From Nemertoderma westbladi (lineage: Eukaryota; Xenacoelomorpha; Nemertodermatida; Nemertodermatidae): DNA of 64,000 nt. The stretch lies in assembly GCA_032718475.1 (NCBI GenBank), contig JAUCBJ010006179.1:1-64000 (forward strand), given 5' to 3'. Positions 1 to 12,300 of the stretch are shown one piece after another (the stretch's first letter is position 1; each line of letters begins with the position of its first letter). The notes beneath the pieces are model-generated. The model saw nothing but the letters and a program-made list of their open reading frames with translations. It had not been told where the DNA came from and did not search any database. A program made the translations under genes and the position numbers.

Positions 1-1
1 G

Positions 2-1849
2 TCTCCTAAGAGAAGTCATGGAAGAAAGCCCGAGGAAAGAACAAGTGTGCACCACACAGCACAGGTTAAAGTAAGTAACATCAAGCCCAAATGTGTATTG
101 TGCGACGGGCCATATCGCTTGAGTGGGTGTGATGAATTCCTGAAGAAATCCCTTAAGAATAGATGTGATGTCATGTGGGATAAGCAGTTGTGTTATAATT
201 GTCTCAGACGAGGACACCAACGGCGGACCTGTTACTCAGATGCTAGGTGTGCTAAGTGTGGCGCGAAACATCATATCTTGCTGCACACAGAATTTGAAAG
301 AACCCGCACAAGTCAGGTAAGTGAGCCCGAACTACATGTCCAATTCGGTGATGTCAACGACACTGACCACAGCTCTGAGATGGAAGGATTCTACACCGAC
401 GAATTCTCCGACGAATTCTCCGATGAAAACGAATCCTGTTATATGACAAACACCGCGGTGTATCGAGCGCTTATGTATGAGACTGAAACCGATAGCGAGC
501 TCCCCCTAACTATTCCGGAACGACAACCATCTTGGAAAGCGCCAACTTCCAACGTAGGAATCTGGGAATTTCCCGTAGTGCAGTTGAGAGTCAACGGGTT
601 AAAAAAGAGCTATATAGTGAACGCCCTCCTTGACTCCGGCAGCACAGGAACATTCATCGACAAAGAACTAGCCGAAGACATCTTTGCTGGACAACCCAAG
701 TTCCGAACTAAGTTGAACCTTTCAGAAATTATGCAGGTTTGGAAATCTACAGTAGCTACAGACTACTATGTAGGCGTGTTGTCCACCCCCCAGGATGAAC
801 TAGGAGAACACAGTATAAGGTCAGTAAAAATGGTGGCGATAAAGAACTTCACTACCAGCCAAGTGGAACCTTATAACTGGGATGAAGACGATTTCACCCA
901 GCAGCATGAGATACCTAGATTCAACACCGACAACCCAGGGGTACAGATACTCATCGGCCAAAATGCGCATGAGGCGCTTGAGACATTAGAGAAACGGCCT
1001 GCTCGACCGCAACCATTGCAAACCTATGCGGGAAGAACAAAAGTAGGTTGGTACTTCACTGGACCTTCCCGTAGGACACTCATGGAAAGGCTACCCAAAG
1101 ATCAGGTCAATCAGGTGAGTGAATGGGAAGAAGACATCAGTGAGGGAGAGACAACCACAACTGAGGGAACACCATACTCCTCAGATAATGACGATATTAA
1201 CTCTAATGTAGATCAATGGAGACATTGCCTTGGGACGATTAATCCAGCCGACATCGCTTCCAGAGGAGCAACTCCTCAAGAACTGATAGATACTCCAGAC
1301 TGGTTAGGTGGACCCGACTTCCTAAGTAAAGAAGAGGATGAATGGCCTCCTCATCTCACCACGGCTGAGATTAGACAAGCCAAGGGAGCGGAGAAAGTCA
1401 AACCTAAAACCCGGACGAGTAAATCAAAGTTATTTAAACCCGCGATTGATCTGTCTGTACTACACATTTCAGGGGACGACGCTGTGGGTCTAAACTCCCC
1501 CGCCACAAATAACTCTGTTGTGGAAATCAGAGAAAGAGACTGGAAATCTGGAACACCAGACGTCTCGCAGGGACTCTCACCTCTCCTGCAGGGAGCGATA
1601 AACCACTATAGCTCCTGGAATCGGCTTTGTAAGGCCGTCGTGTATTTGAAGCGATGTTTCTATCGTCACTATTCCAGGACGAAGAGGAAACCTGGAATTG
1701 TATTCGAAACACAACAACTCAATCGCCCAGTTGGTCGTTTATGTTTACTGGAAAGAGACAGAGAACTCTCCGGAAACTATGGAAGGCAAGATACTCTTCC
1801 CACGACCACCTCCCTAATCCAACCAACATCCAGGGACTCCCCAACGTAA
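2..1849 (+). pseudogene. Deleted gag-protease-pol frame of BEL copy A
   Basis: The frame is open from the first bases of the window to TAA at 1847, so its true start lies upstream. It begins in the Gag C-terminus with zinc-knuckle motifs: CYNCLRRGHQRRTC is a perfect C-x2-C-x4-H-x4-C, followed by a CxxC..HH..H motif typical of BEL Gag. A DUF1758-type aspartic protease follows, with the active-site motif LLDSGSTGTF near 630. The frame then jumps straight to the C-terminal part of the RNase H/Peptidase_A17 region (DQWRHC, about 1212). From KRCFYRHYSRTK it jumps again to the DUF5641 integrase tail (KPGIVFETQQLN, about 1690). Both deletions keep the frame, leaving about 616 codons without a stop. 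RT, the RNase H catalytic part and the integrase core are absent, so it is enzymatically dead apart from a possible Gag-protease product. Confidence 0.8.
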
Positions 1850-3562
1850 CAGCGTCTGGAGTGGGTGTGTGACTATATTATTTTATATGTTTTTATTATT
1901 TTTATATTTATGTATGTATTATTATGTACTTTTATTATAATCGTTTTCTTTAATTTTATTTAGTAGAATGTTATTTTAGCGATTATCTAGTAGATTAGTG
2001 CAATATATTTAGTCTTTATTACTTAATTACTTATATATATATATTTAGTGCAACGGCGAGAAATAATTCTTTTTCTCTTTCCTTACTGTCCGTATCATAT
2101 TATAAATACGTGACTACAGTAAGATGAAATATCCGTACTTATTAAAGTACAATAAAGCTCCTACTATATTCAAGTATTATTGGTAAGTAGAGTATTAGGA
2201 ATGCAAAGTTCAGATCCTCATGTCTCAGCTAAACCAAGCTCTGGGTAGACCTTGGAAACGACTTGCCTCTTCTCACTGACATTGCTTCTTGCAATATTGC
2301 TCTCATACCGTATATTAAATAATACATATAGTAGCGTGATGTCCCTTTAACAGTAGCGTAAAACGCAAAATCGATCTGTTAAACCCTTTGACCATCTGTA
2401 ATTCTAGTCGATTAAGATATCGCGGCACCCACCAATATACTTGAAAGACAAAATTCTAGAATCAGTGGTTAACGTCCCCAGACAAGGTCTGGAATAAATC
2501 GGTGCCCATCTTAAATATTAACTATTTAATATTTATAAAAATCTATTAAAACAAATATAATAGAGTAAATGCCGACAAATAAACTCTGAGGAGTTTGTAA
2601 ACCAAGAAAATCTAAAATCTGTTAAAATTCAGATCCTTTAAAATTCTAGTCGATTAAGATATCGTAGCACTTACCGATACTCTTAAAAAGACAAATTTCC
2701 CAGAATTCAGGATCCTAGTCCCCAGACATGCTCTGGAATAAAATTGTGTCTATTTAATATTAAATAATAAAATTTACGGGAATAAATTTAAATTCATATC
2801 CTCTCATGAATTTGATAAATTATCATTTTATGCAATTTATAACATTCCCAAAATTCCCTTAATTAATAGATCATGGGAGCGGAGATTCACCCTATTAAGT
2901 ATATTAGTGTGCGAGAATCTCCAATATATTGTCAATAGCCGAGAAAATTCATAAAATCATGTATAAAGGGGAATATTGACAATTAAAGAATTACTATTAA
3001 ATAGCATCCCAGATCTGTATGCATGAGAATTACCCTAATTCAACTGCTAGCTTTCCATAATGTCACCATGGCAACAACCACGCTAGAATTAGAAGCGAGT
3101 TAAAAGAGCAATAGAAAGCTTGCCCCATTGAATAGCATGCGGAATAAATAGCACACTGCTAGTATCCAGGGATACATAATAATAACGTGGCATTCTGGAA
3201 GGCACTTGACTAACGGACAAATGGCCCGAATGTGTACAATTTGTGACAGTTGTGTGGAATTTGTGCGTTTATAGGTGAATGTTACTACTAAAGTGTGTTT
3301 ACAGTAGCGAGTCGTAGTTGTGAAAGTAGCCCTACCTCTGCAGTAAGAACCTGAAGTAAATCTAAGCCCTTGGGACGGACAGTGGAGTGACTCGCGCTGG
3401 TATTGTTGTCGTTGTGTAGCTACTACGTTGGCGAAAGGCACATCGGCGACAGTACATCAGCGTTGAGGATCTTGCGCTGTCCGGGGACATCGAGGGGTAG
3501 GCAGCAACGACCGCTAGCCTAATTATAATTAATTATAATATCGATAAACTCATATAGCAGCT
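1850..3562 (+). other. Untranslated spacer between pol and ORF3, copy A
   Basis: I see no coding frame here. The sequence is AT-rich and closely matches the equivalent spacers in copy B (15937-17568) and copy C (55525-57175). It holds two diverged direct repeats starting at 2401 and 2643 (ATTCTAGTCGATTAAGATAT...). Each contains a short hairpin of the type CCAGAC-loop-GTCTGG. A GCAG at the end lies just before the ORF3 ATG (3563) and could be a splice acceptor for an ORF3 message. Confidence 0.7.
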
Positions 3563-5112
3563 ATGACTGAGTTGATAGAAGATGATCTTGGTATCAGGGA
3601 GCGATATACCCTACCATTGCAAGCGTTTGCTGATAGTTTAATACGCGGCGACGCTAGTCAACCTAATACGGAGGACGATGGCCGTTATATCGAACTGCCA
3701 ATGTCAAAGGAACAACTCACGCGTGAATTGGACTATAGAAAATTCACCGCTCGCTATACGCATCGTAATGGTACGTATATGGACTTCTTAACTACTGGTC
3801 ATCCTATCGATTTACATGATACGGACGATGTCGACACCGAAAGGGAAATGGTCCTATTTAAATATCATACCCAGCGGAGTCGGAACGATAAACTGAGAAT
3901 CAAATGCGAAAATTCTATTCAAAATCGACTCGAAAGAGAAGACGTTAAAGAACCGGATAAATGCAGTGACTCCATTGTATATTTGGAATTCTTGAGAGAA
4001 ACATTGTAAAACTGAAGAAAGATCACCCGCGTTTCCCCTACAAGACGTGCGTCTTTGGTATTATTACAATGAATGTCCTAGACCGAACCAACAAACGGAA
4101 AGACATAAACATCCGCGGAAACGTTGAGCTAAACGCAGTTTTACTCGCTATATTTATGGGAGTTTCGAGCGAAACTTGTTCGATGTATCACCTACGCTCG
4201 CTCGACTCAAACGATCCTTAAATAAACCCATGATCAGAGTTCCGGAATACTCGGTCAGACCTCCTCATTCCCTGGTGAGACCTCAGACTCTTGATCCTAA
4301 TAGTATCACGGATCCTCCCGAGCTTACTCACTGTTCAAAGATCTAGTGTTACCCGAACAATTAGTCGGTGGCACTCCGGTTGTGGGCTCCCTAGATATTC
4401 GCCCATCTTACCTAGCCGGATTGGGACGCGGACACCTAATATCGCCATTCAACCGTATAATCGTCCCTGTTTAACCCGATACAACCTGTCACCGAGGTGG
4501 AGGAGAGAGTTGTACGAAACGCGTTGGGCACTATTCGTCAAAAGATCAGAAAAGCAACCTACGATTGTTCAGAGAAACGTAAATTGCAGCAGCAAGTCCA
4601 AGCGGTAAACGAATTAGCTTTATCTCAGTTCGATCAGGAAATCCAGAATCTCTAAGAAGATATCGAACTTGGATGACTCTACTTTCTGCAAGAGTTTTGG
4701 ATGAATGCTTTCAACGAAAAGCGGAGGAAAATCAGCTCGAGGAGAAGCATATCGATTCCGATAGAGCCCGAGAATGCGAGTTGGAAAGAATCATCAAACC
4801 GAGGAAATTTCTCACTACACACGGTCCACCTACCGCTCTCGTGCAAACGACCCGTCAGGGACCAGTAAGAGCTGCTGTCTTAAAACACGCTCTCAAGGTT
4901 GTTCGACCTCGTTCCACTGAGGTTGATACCGATCAACGGGTACCTCGACCGGCGGATACACCGACCGTAATCCTAAACCTTCCGATGCAATTGTATTGCA
5001 CCCTTCACCCAGGAGTTATAGCCCTCCTAGTAAAGTGGCTTGTCCCAAAGAGAAAAGGACTCTTGCTAGCCTCAAAAAACTGCGTAAACGCCATCCACGC
5101 AAGAAAGACTAA
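3563..5112 (+). pseudogene. BEL copy A ORF3, deleted remnant
   Basis: This is a remnant of the unknown ORF3 defined in copy B. The first 148 codons (from ATG 3563) match the copy B start: acidic opening MTELIEDD, then a region rich in charged residues. A deletion of about 165 bp at 4000-4010 brings in a stop, and further frame breaks follow to about 4670. From 4735 (QLEEKHI) the sequence jumps over about 2.5 kb to the extreme C-terminus, rejoining at RARE.ELER near 4764. All three zinc-knuckle motifs of the full ORF3 are lost. The final AAG AAA GAC TAA (to 5112) is preserved in position. No function can be assigned. Confidence 0.7.
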
Positions 5113-5190
5113 CTGTTTAGAGTATTTTTATATTTTAGAAACTGTGATTTTTTATATTTTATAGAATTAAATCCCATTTTCTGGGAGCGG

Positions 5191-6354
5191 TGTCAAGGCT
5201 TTTGCGGATATAACTAGTCATTTTCCCCGCAAAGTACTGTGTATGTGTTTTAGCGGACATAAAAAGCCATTTTTTCTGTATGTCTACTTTAGCGGACATA
5301 ACAAGCCATTTTATGCCACAATACGCCAAATACTCTTAATACAGTGTAGTTCCGATGACGAAATCTATCAGCTGATTTAATGTTGATGTGGAGCTTTCTT
5401 AACTTTCTTTGTTCGGCTCGCTCGACCAATCAGGGCGATTTTCATTTTATATTGTACAGAAGCCTACGGGAAATCGCGCAATGCATGACGGTTTTTGTTT
5501 ACCTTTTCCTGAGCCCCAGAACATCGGCTTTAGCCGATGTTCTGTTCTGGCTTTAGCCGATTAGCTTTAGACTTTAGCCAAACATTAGAAAGGTTTGATT
5601 ATAGGAACGTATAACTGTTATCAAATCAAACCATACAAACTGGACAAACCAGAACATACATACTTGTCCTACCGCATTATTTTACTTCTGTTTACTGTCG
5701 GTTATTAATTGTTATAAGTTGATGGATATGTTGTTATATTTGGAGAATATCGATAAATAATCATAAACCCAATCTTCTTGATATACTGAAGGTAAGAGGG
5801 ACCAGTTACCTGTAGCAACTGCGACTTACATTATAGTGGTTTTGGAGTGAATTTAATGCTATTTCATAATCCCTACATGTGTCAGATGCTATTCTCCTTA
5901 TATATGATCAAATTTAGTGAAGGTCGGCAGATCAGTGTGCAGCAGTGTGCGGTAGTGTGCAGGAGTGTAACCGATAACAAAGCATTTCCTAAAGAATGCG
6001 CTTTATACATGAATCATTAGCCATCCCATTGTGTTTAGTGTAAGTCATAACTCTGTTTACATACTTAGAGCGCCACGTCTTAAAGGAACTGTTGATATTT
6101 CCCGAAAGTGAATAATATTTGTCAGAAATTATATATTAACGATCAGTCGAATAATACAGTAGGCCTACACCGCAATAAGGTCAGAGCTTCCAAATCCAGT
6201 CTCCCGGGTATATCCAGCGGGTGAATGGTCGCGCATAGACTGGCTTCGGCTAATGTAGTGTATCAAATACTCATCATAGGCTAAAGTCGATTTATAATCT
6301 AGAAGACACCTAAATTTGGCAGGTTAAACTGCTAAAGGTCTGAAAGCGCGAACA
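5191..6354 (+). repeat. LTR 1 (3' LTR of copy A, apparent 5' LTR of copy B)
   Basis: An LTR of 1164 bp starts TGTCAAGG directly after the purine-rich CTGGGAGCGG and ends GCGCGAACA, giving TGT...ACA termini. It aligns end to end with LTR 2 (21893-23071) and LTR 3 (52778-53945, -). The 3' half is almost identical between copies, while the 5' half (U3-like) has diverged. Near the start there are two copies of a unit of about 35 bp containing TTTAGCGGACATAA.AAGCCATTT (about 5230-5310). LTR 2 has three such units. No standard primer-binding site (TGG...) is visible right after 6354. Confidence 0.8.
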
Positions 6355-8438
6355 ATAACAGTTATAGGATCTGTATTGCAACGTAGGCAATAAAGCTGAA
6401 GTACCGGTCAACCGGTAACTAGTAGGCCTAACTACCTAACCACCCGAACCGGTACTTACAGCAGTACAGGTACACCAGTATTATTTCGATTGTGATATAT
6501 TGTATATTATAGGCTGTTAGGGGATTAGGGATTGATCACCCCTTATTCCTTTGTATGGTTTACTTATTTCTGTCAGTTTTATTTATTTGTAGGTTAATAT
6601 TGAGCAGAAGACGTGTAAGCCTGCTCAGATTGTACAGGTAATTTGTAGGCTGGACTGTTGTCTGACTGTTGTTAAGTCTGAAGAGATTGCAGTGTGTGTA
6701 GAGTGTATGTCCGATAAAGTACTAGTTAGGAACGTAGGGGCTTCCAATGCTGTGAGGATAAATCCCCCCGAAAGAATAAGTCGTACTACTCGGTTAGAAC
6801 GCATACTAACTAACCATTTCGGAGTCTGCATATACTGTAGTTTGTTTGGGCTTGATAGTAGTCTGCCAGCGTTTGGTCTGTATTTTGTTTGTGTAGTCTG
6901 TACAGGTAGCGTAATATTTCTTATTTAGATAATTTGTAGGCTGGATTATTGCCTGGCTGTTGTTAGGTCTGAAGAGATTACAGTGTGTGTAGAGTGTATG
7001 TCTGATAAAGTACTAGTTAGGAACGTAGGGGCTTCCAGTGCTGTGAGGTAAATCCCCCCGAAAGAATAAGTCGTACTACTCGGTTAGAACGCATACTAAC
7101 TAACCATTTCGGAGTCTGCATATACTGTAGTTTGTTTAGGCTTGATAGTAGTCTGCCAGCGTTTGGTCTGTATTTTGTTTGAGTAGTCTGTACGCGTAGC
7201 GTAATATTTATTATTCAGAGTTTATGCGATTATTCGCAACATTCATACCCCCAAGTTTATTCCTACAGTAATTGTGCTTGTTATACATACCGTTATAGTT
7301 AAATTAACCCCGGTACTACATCAGGGCTGTTTGGCGTAGGTAAAGACTGGAGATTTTATGATTCGGTCACTCCGGCAAATACCGTGGTTCCTTTAGCTGT
7401 ACAAGTATTTCTAACTGCTGGTTATTTGTTATATAAGTACTTAATAGTACTAAGTACCTAATTTAGGGTTTAGTGTACAGTGCTTTCCGAAAGTAATTAG
7501 TGTGTAGGCAGTATATTTGTGTTGTAAACTGGTTAATAGGCACGTTGGCTCTGGTAGGTCGCGGTAATTAACTTCTAGGTAGGAACATTCCGTGATACAT
7601 AACGTAGTACTTATAGCGATATGGCTATAAGTCGTCAGACGGTGGTATTTTTTCCTATCTGGACAACACAGTATATTTACTACTGCTTTGTTATTTTCAA
7701 ATACCGTAGAATCCTGTCTGTTTGTAATAACCAGATATTCTAACCCTTTGTTAGGCTGGTTTGTAGACTTCTTGTAAAATTACCCTAAAAATTCGTACGT
7801 GTAATTTTTGTGTTTATTTAGAGATTGTAATCTCACCCCGAATTGTACGTAATTTGTAGTATTAAGTAACTTAGGTAAATTAGAATTATTTGTTTTAGTG
7901 TCCAACAAGTAGCACTTCACTGAGAGCGTACAGCTTCTGTGCGGTGACTCTTTCCCAGAAATAATAACATTTATTTCAAATATTGACAAAAACCCATTAT
8001 ACGGGTATATATATTATAAATCAACTCAAACCGATTTATAAAATAGTAGGCCTGTCATACATCAATTAGGTCTTAACATCAGTTGGACTACTGCTTAATT
8101 AACGGTAATAAAGTAAGGTAAAGTAACCAAGTAACCCTAAAATTCAGAAATTCAATTATTCTAAAATAATTGACATACTGGTATTCACGATAGGCTTATT
8201 ATATATTTATATATATTTGTGCTGAAATTACATACCGGTATTCTGTGACAAATCTAGTCTGTAATAATACTTATATATATACTATAAGCATACCGGTATT
8301 CTAATATATTATATATATATATCACGTTACACTGAGTAACAGTATCGGTAATTAATTACTAGGCTAACAGTTGATACTGAATTACTAGACTTGCTTTAAC
8401 TGTAATATAGCAGTAGGCATTCAATTGTACAAACAAAC
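6355..8438 (+). other. Leader region of BEL copy B
   Basis: This 2.1 kb stretch lies between LTR 1 and the first gag ATG and has no supported coding frame. It contains a 291 bp tandem duplication (6641-7222), many CCGGTA-containing stretches (for example ACCGGTCAACCGGT at about 6404), and TA-rich runs at 8200-8330. An open question is whether all of it belongs to the element, because neither copy A nor copy C preserves this part for comparison. Confidence 0.5.
6641..7222 (+). repeat. 291 bp tandem duplication in the BEL leader
   Basis: Two head-to-tail units start ATTTGTAGGCTGGA at 6641 and 6932. They differ by a few substitutions and one indel (GAGGATAAATCC versus GAGGTAAATCC). Both contain the same GTAGAGTGTATGTC.GATAAAG and CGGTTAGAACGCATAC segments. 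The high identity suggests a relatively late duplication. Confidence 0.85.
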
Positions 8439-9323
8439 ATGTCTGACACAAAGCAAAACCTGTCAGACAGTCTCCTAGATACAACCATCTGTGACCCAGA
8501 CAGGAGTGTGGAACGTGTGAGACCGAAGTTCAACTCACCTCCTACTGTAAGAAAGATCATTCCTCCAGTAGTAGTATCAGACCCTAGGCTAGTCCAACAC
8601 CGTAGGTCTATCATAGGCACTTGAGCTCAGGTCAAGCGGGACCAAGAAGCAGCAGAACAGCAGCAACACTCGAGCCGAGAAATTATTTCTCAACGGCCCG
8701 ACAGCTCCAGTAGTGCGGATACTGTAGAGCTGACACCCGAGCGCGGAGCAAAGATGGTAGATGCGGTTTATTCGGATCCCCTTCTCATCCTTCCTGCAGC
8801 CGTACTCACTAGGGTATTGATTGCGGTGGAGGAACACCAGATTGATTGGGCGAGAAGTAAGCGATCGACCAAGGATAGTTATGCGGGATACACAAGGGAA
8901 GAACTGAAGTCTATTGTCGAGTCGCAATGGAACTTCCCCGGACCCGGACTCCCGTTTGACTTATCGGAAGCTGCCTGGGAAGACATACACAGGATGGGAG
9001 TGACAAAAGAAACCAGCGATCCAGCCGTGTGGAAGAGGTCAGCAGCAGGATACGTACAGGGATTCTTCAGCTCTATGGAGCGATTAGAGGAACAACTGTT
9101 TCGACAACCCCAAGGACCTCAAGAGCAGGGAGAGCTGCTTTATCAAGTTAGAGAAAGAATTCTAAGAATCAGACTAATCTTATCGGCCTTTGAGGAGGCT
9201 TCGAAAAGAAGACAAGACACGTCGTTGCAAGTTGCCGTAAAGACTTGGTTTCAGCGGGTGAGTCTCAAAGTTCAAGGAACTGCCCCGTGGAAATCTCAGT
9301 TGGCTGAGTGGAAAGTGAAGTGA
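8439..9323 (+). pseudogene. BEL copy B gag, N-terminal part
   Basis: The frame starts at ATG 8439 in a good context (A at -3) and runs 61 codons to TGA at 8622. It then continues open in the same frame through a Gln/Ser-rich stretch and the segment from 8754 to TGA 9321, so one stop splits one gene. The protein is hydrophilic, helix-rich and without membrane segments, and it sits where a BEL Gag N-terminus is expected. The following frame (9308) overlaps it by 16 bases in the -1 frame. I see no classic slippery heptamer there, so either an indel or unconventional frameshifting could link them. Confidence 0.6.
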
Positions 9324-12300
9324 CAGCAGAAAAACCGCATAAGAGGGATGCTATTGACATCTATCTGTCAGACTATCAACGATTTGTAGGTGACGAAGAG
9401 TTGAGGAGACGGCTGTCTGGACTTCGCCCTAATAGTGAAGGAGCCAAGCTGGTGTTGGACGCAATCGATGCGGATATGATAGCTGCGAACCAAGCTAAAT
9501 TTGATGAATGCCTCCGCATCGCTAGAGTCCAGGAAGAACAAGTAAAGAAAAAACGTATAGAAGACAGAAAGATAGCAGCAACGGCAGAGGCAGCGGCAGA
9601 AGCGGAAAGAAAAGCGGCAGAGGCAGTGGCAGAAGCGGAAAGAAAGCGAGCCGTGGCAGAAGCAGAACGAAGAGCATCTGAAGAGACCACCCAACTAGAG
9701 TTGGAAAATATTCAAGAGAATCAAGACTGCATAAATAAACAGTTAACAGCTAGTCAAATGCAGATGATGAGTCGATCTACTCCCAAAAGACAGGGATATA
9801 CATCATCTGATGAAGGCGATACCACCGATCCTGAAGGCGGAGGAAATAGATCTCGTCTAAGCAGACGTAGAAGAATGTCCCACCCTCAGAAATTGCCTAA
9901 TTTGCCCCCAGCTGTTAGAAGGCAACTAACTAACACAGACTTAGGTAGTACAGAACCCACAGACCAAATAATTAAAATAGAAAGGCTCCCTACTATAGTA
10001 GATGAGCCTGAAATAATTAGGCCTGTTCTCGAAGCCACCCCTTTGGTGATAGAGACACCTGTACTCCCAGAACCTACCTCTAAATTCCCTTTGCACAGTA
10101 CCAAACTACCTGTGCCCAGTAGGACTGTTCACGAGTCCGAACCCGTCCTGGACGCCGAGCGAGATATCAAGAATTTATCGCCTGTCGTCTCTCGCTCGCC
10201 CGCTGCTACGTTGGCGACTCCCGCTTCGGCGGTCGAGTGGGTAGCTGAGGGACGACGGGAGATGGGTCTCCTGCTCGGGCAGCTGAGGGAACACCGTCAG
10301 TGCTCCTCTCAGCAGGTCCGGGAGATGGAAGGAACTGTTCAGCAGTTCAAGGGAACAGTAAGGGAAAGTAGGTTAGAGTTGCAAGAAGTGCAGCAGAATA
10401 TCGCGTTAGAACGCGATAAATTAGTAAATATACAAAAAGGTATACCACCAACCCCGGTAACAATGTGTCAACCTGTTAAGTCTGAAGTATTTCATGCGCA
10501 AGGTGTGGAGCCTACACGCATCTATACTGCTAGTGAAGTAGAAACTCCTATAGTAAACCCTATTAAGGGTAATTATAAACCTGTTGACAATGATATTCCA
10601 TATAGACCTGATCATAATCTGAGAAATTTATATACCGATAACTCGATATTAAATAACACGATGGCCCAAGAAAGTTTTACGCGTCAAATGGCTAGAACCG
10701 AAGCCCGTCAAGCGGTAAAGGTGGGAGAGATCGTCAAGTTTAATGGAGATGAGATGAAATGGTTACCTTTTAATGAATATTACAAGGATAACATACAGAA
10801 CTCTGTGTTATCTAACGGAGAGAAACTTAGATTCCTCATCGAGTGCTTGGAAGGATCTCCCAAGTTAATGGCGTTAAGGTTTATTGGACATCCAGATGGA
10901 CTAAGACAAGTTTGGGATACCCTAAACATCAGGTATAGTAATAGGAATAACATAGCTAGGTATTTGTATGCAAAATTGGTAGCCCCCCGAAAGTTCATTA
11001 GCAGCGGGATTATAGAGTTTTCCGATGAGATTCAGGAGATCTGTAGACAATTAGATTGGCTAGGTAAGTCTCATGAATATCAGAGTTCTATGGTTATTGG
11101 AGCCGTGGCCTCTACTTTACCGAAGGGTGGAGTAGGTACACGCTGGGATAAGAAAGTGTTATATATGATGGAACAACAACTCCGACGCAAGGTGTGCGAA
11201 GTGTGGCGCAAAACATCATTTATCTTGTTGCACACTGAATTCGAACGAAACAGCCCGAGTCAGGTAAGTGATTCCGAACTACATGTCCAATTCAGTGATG
11301 TGAACGACACTGACCAAAGTTCTGAGATGGAAGGATTCTATACGGACGAATTCTCCGATGAAAACGAATCCTGTTACCTGATAAATACCGCAGTGTATCG
11401 AGCACTTACGTATGAAAAGGACACCGATAGCGAGCTTTCCCTAACTACTTCTGACCGACAACCATCTTGGAAAGCACCAACTTCCAATGTAGGAATCCGA
11501 GAATTTCCCGTAGTGCAGTTGAGGGTCCACGGACCTAAAAGGAGTTATATAGTGAACGCCCTCCTTGACTCCGGTAGCACAGGAACATTCATCGACAAAG
11601 AACTAGCCGAAGACATCTTTGCTGGACAACCCAAGTTCCGAACTAAGTTAAACATGTCAGGAATTATGCAGGTTTGGAAATCTACAGTAATAGCGGATTA
11701 TTATGTAAGTGCGTTGTCCACCCCCCAGGATGAACTAGGAGAACACAGCATAAGGTCAGTAAAAATGGTGGCGATAAAGAACTTCGCTACCAGCCAAGTA
11801 GAACCTTATAACTGGGATGAGGACGATTTCACCCAGCAGCTTAATATACCTAGATTCAACACAGATTACCCTGGAGTACAAATACTCATCGGCCAAAATG
11901 CACATGAGGCGCTTGAGACATTGGAGAAACGGCCTGCTCAACCGCAACCACTACAAGCCTATGCGGGAAGAACTAGAGTGGGTTGGTACTTTACTGGCCC
12001 TTCCCGTAGAACTCTTATGGAAAGGTTACCAAAAGAACAGGTATATCAAGTAAGTGAATGGGAAGTGGAGAGCAGTGAGGTAGACGACCCAACTGAGGGA
12101 ACACCATACTCCTCAGATAATGACGATATCCACCAACTCTTCGATGAGAAGAATACCATCGATCTCCTTACGGAAAACGAGACTTGGCAAAACCAAGTGA
12201 ACCTATGTCAACTCATTCGTCCATCAAGACAAGTTGACTATAACAACGAACTGAATGACGTAATCGAGCGCTATAACGCGAAGACTCGGGATGAACACGC

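Larger units (their letters stand above)
1..6354 (+). mobile_element. BEL/Pao retrotransposon copy A, 5'-truncated by the window edge and internally deleted
   Basis: This is the 3' part of a BEL/Pao LTR retrotransposon. It holds a deleted gag-protease-pol frame, a 1.7 kb spacer, a deleted ORF3 and an LTR ending ..GCGCGAACA. Order and sequence match copy B (5191-23071) throughout, except where blocks are missing. Relative to copy B it lacks RT and most of RNase H (equivalent to about 12130-13900), the integrase core (about 14378-15770), about 165 bp of ORF3 (near 18005-18170) and about 2.5 kb of ORF3 (about 18930-21465). It therefore cannot be autonomous. Its 3' LTR is also positioned as the 5' LTR of copy B. 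Confidence 0.85.

Noticed and set aside
1195-1700. Copy A pol gaps as removed introns of a retrotransposed transcript
   Set aside because: At the corresponding sites of copy B no GT...AG borders are found; short shared bases point to ordinary deletions.
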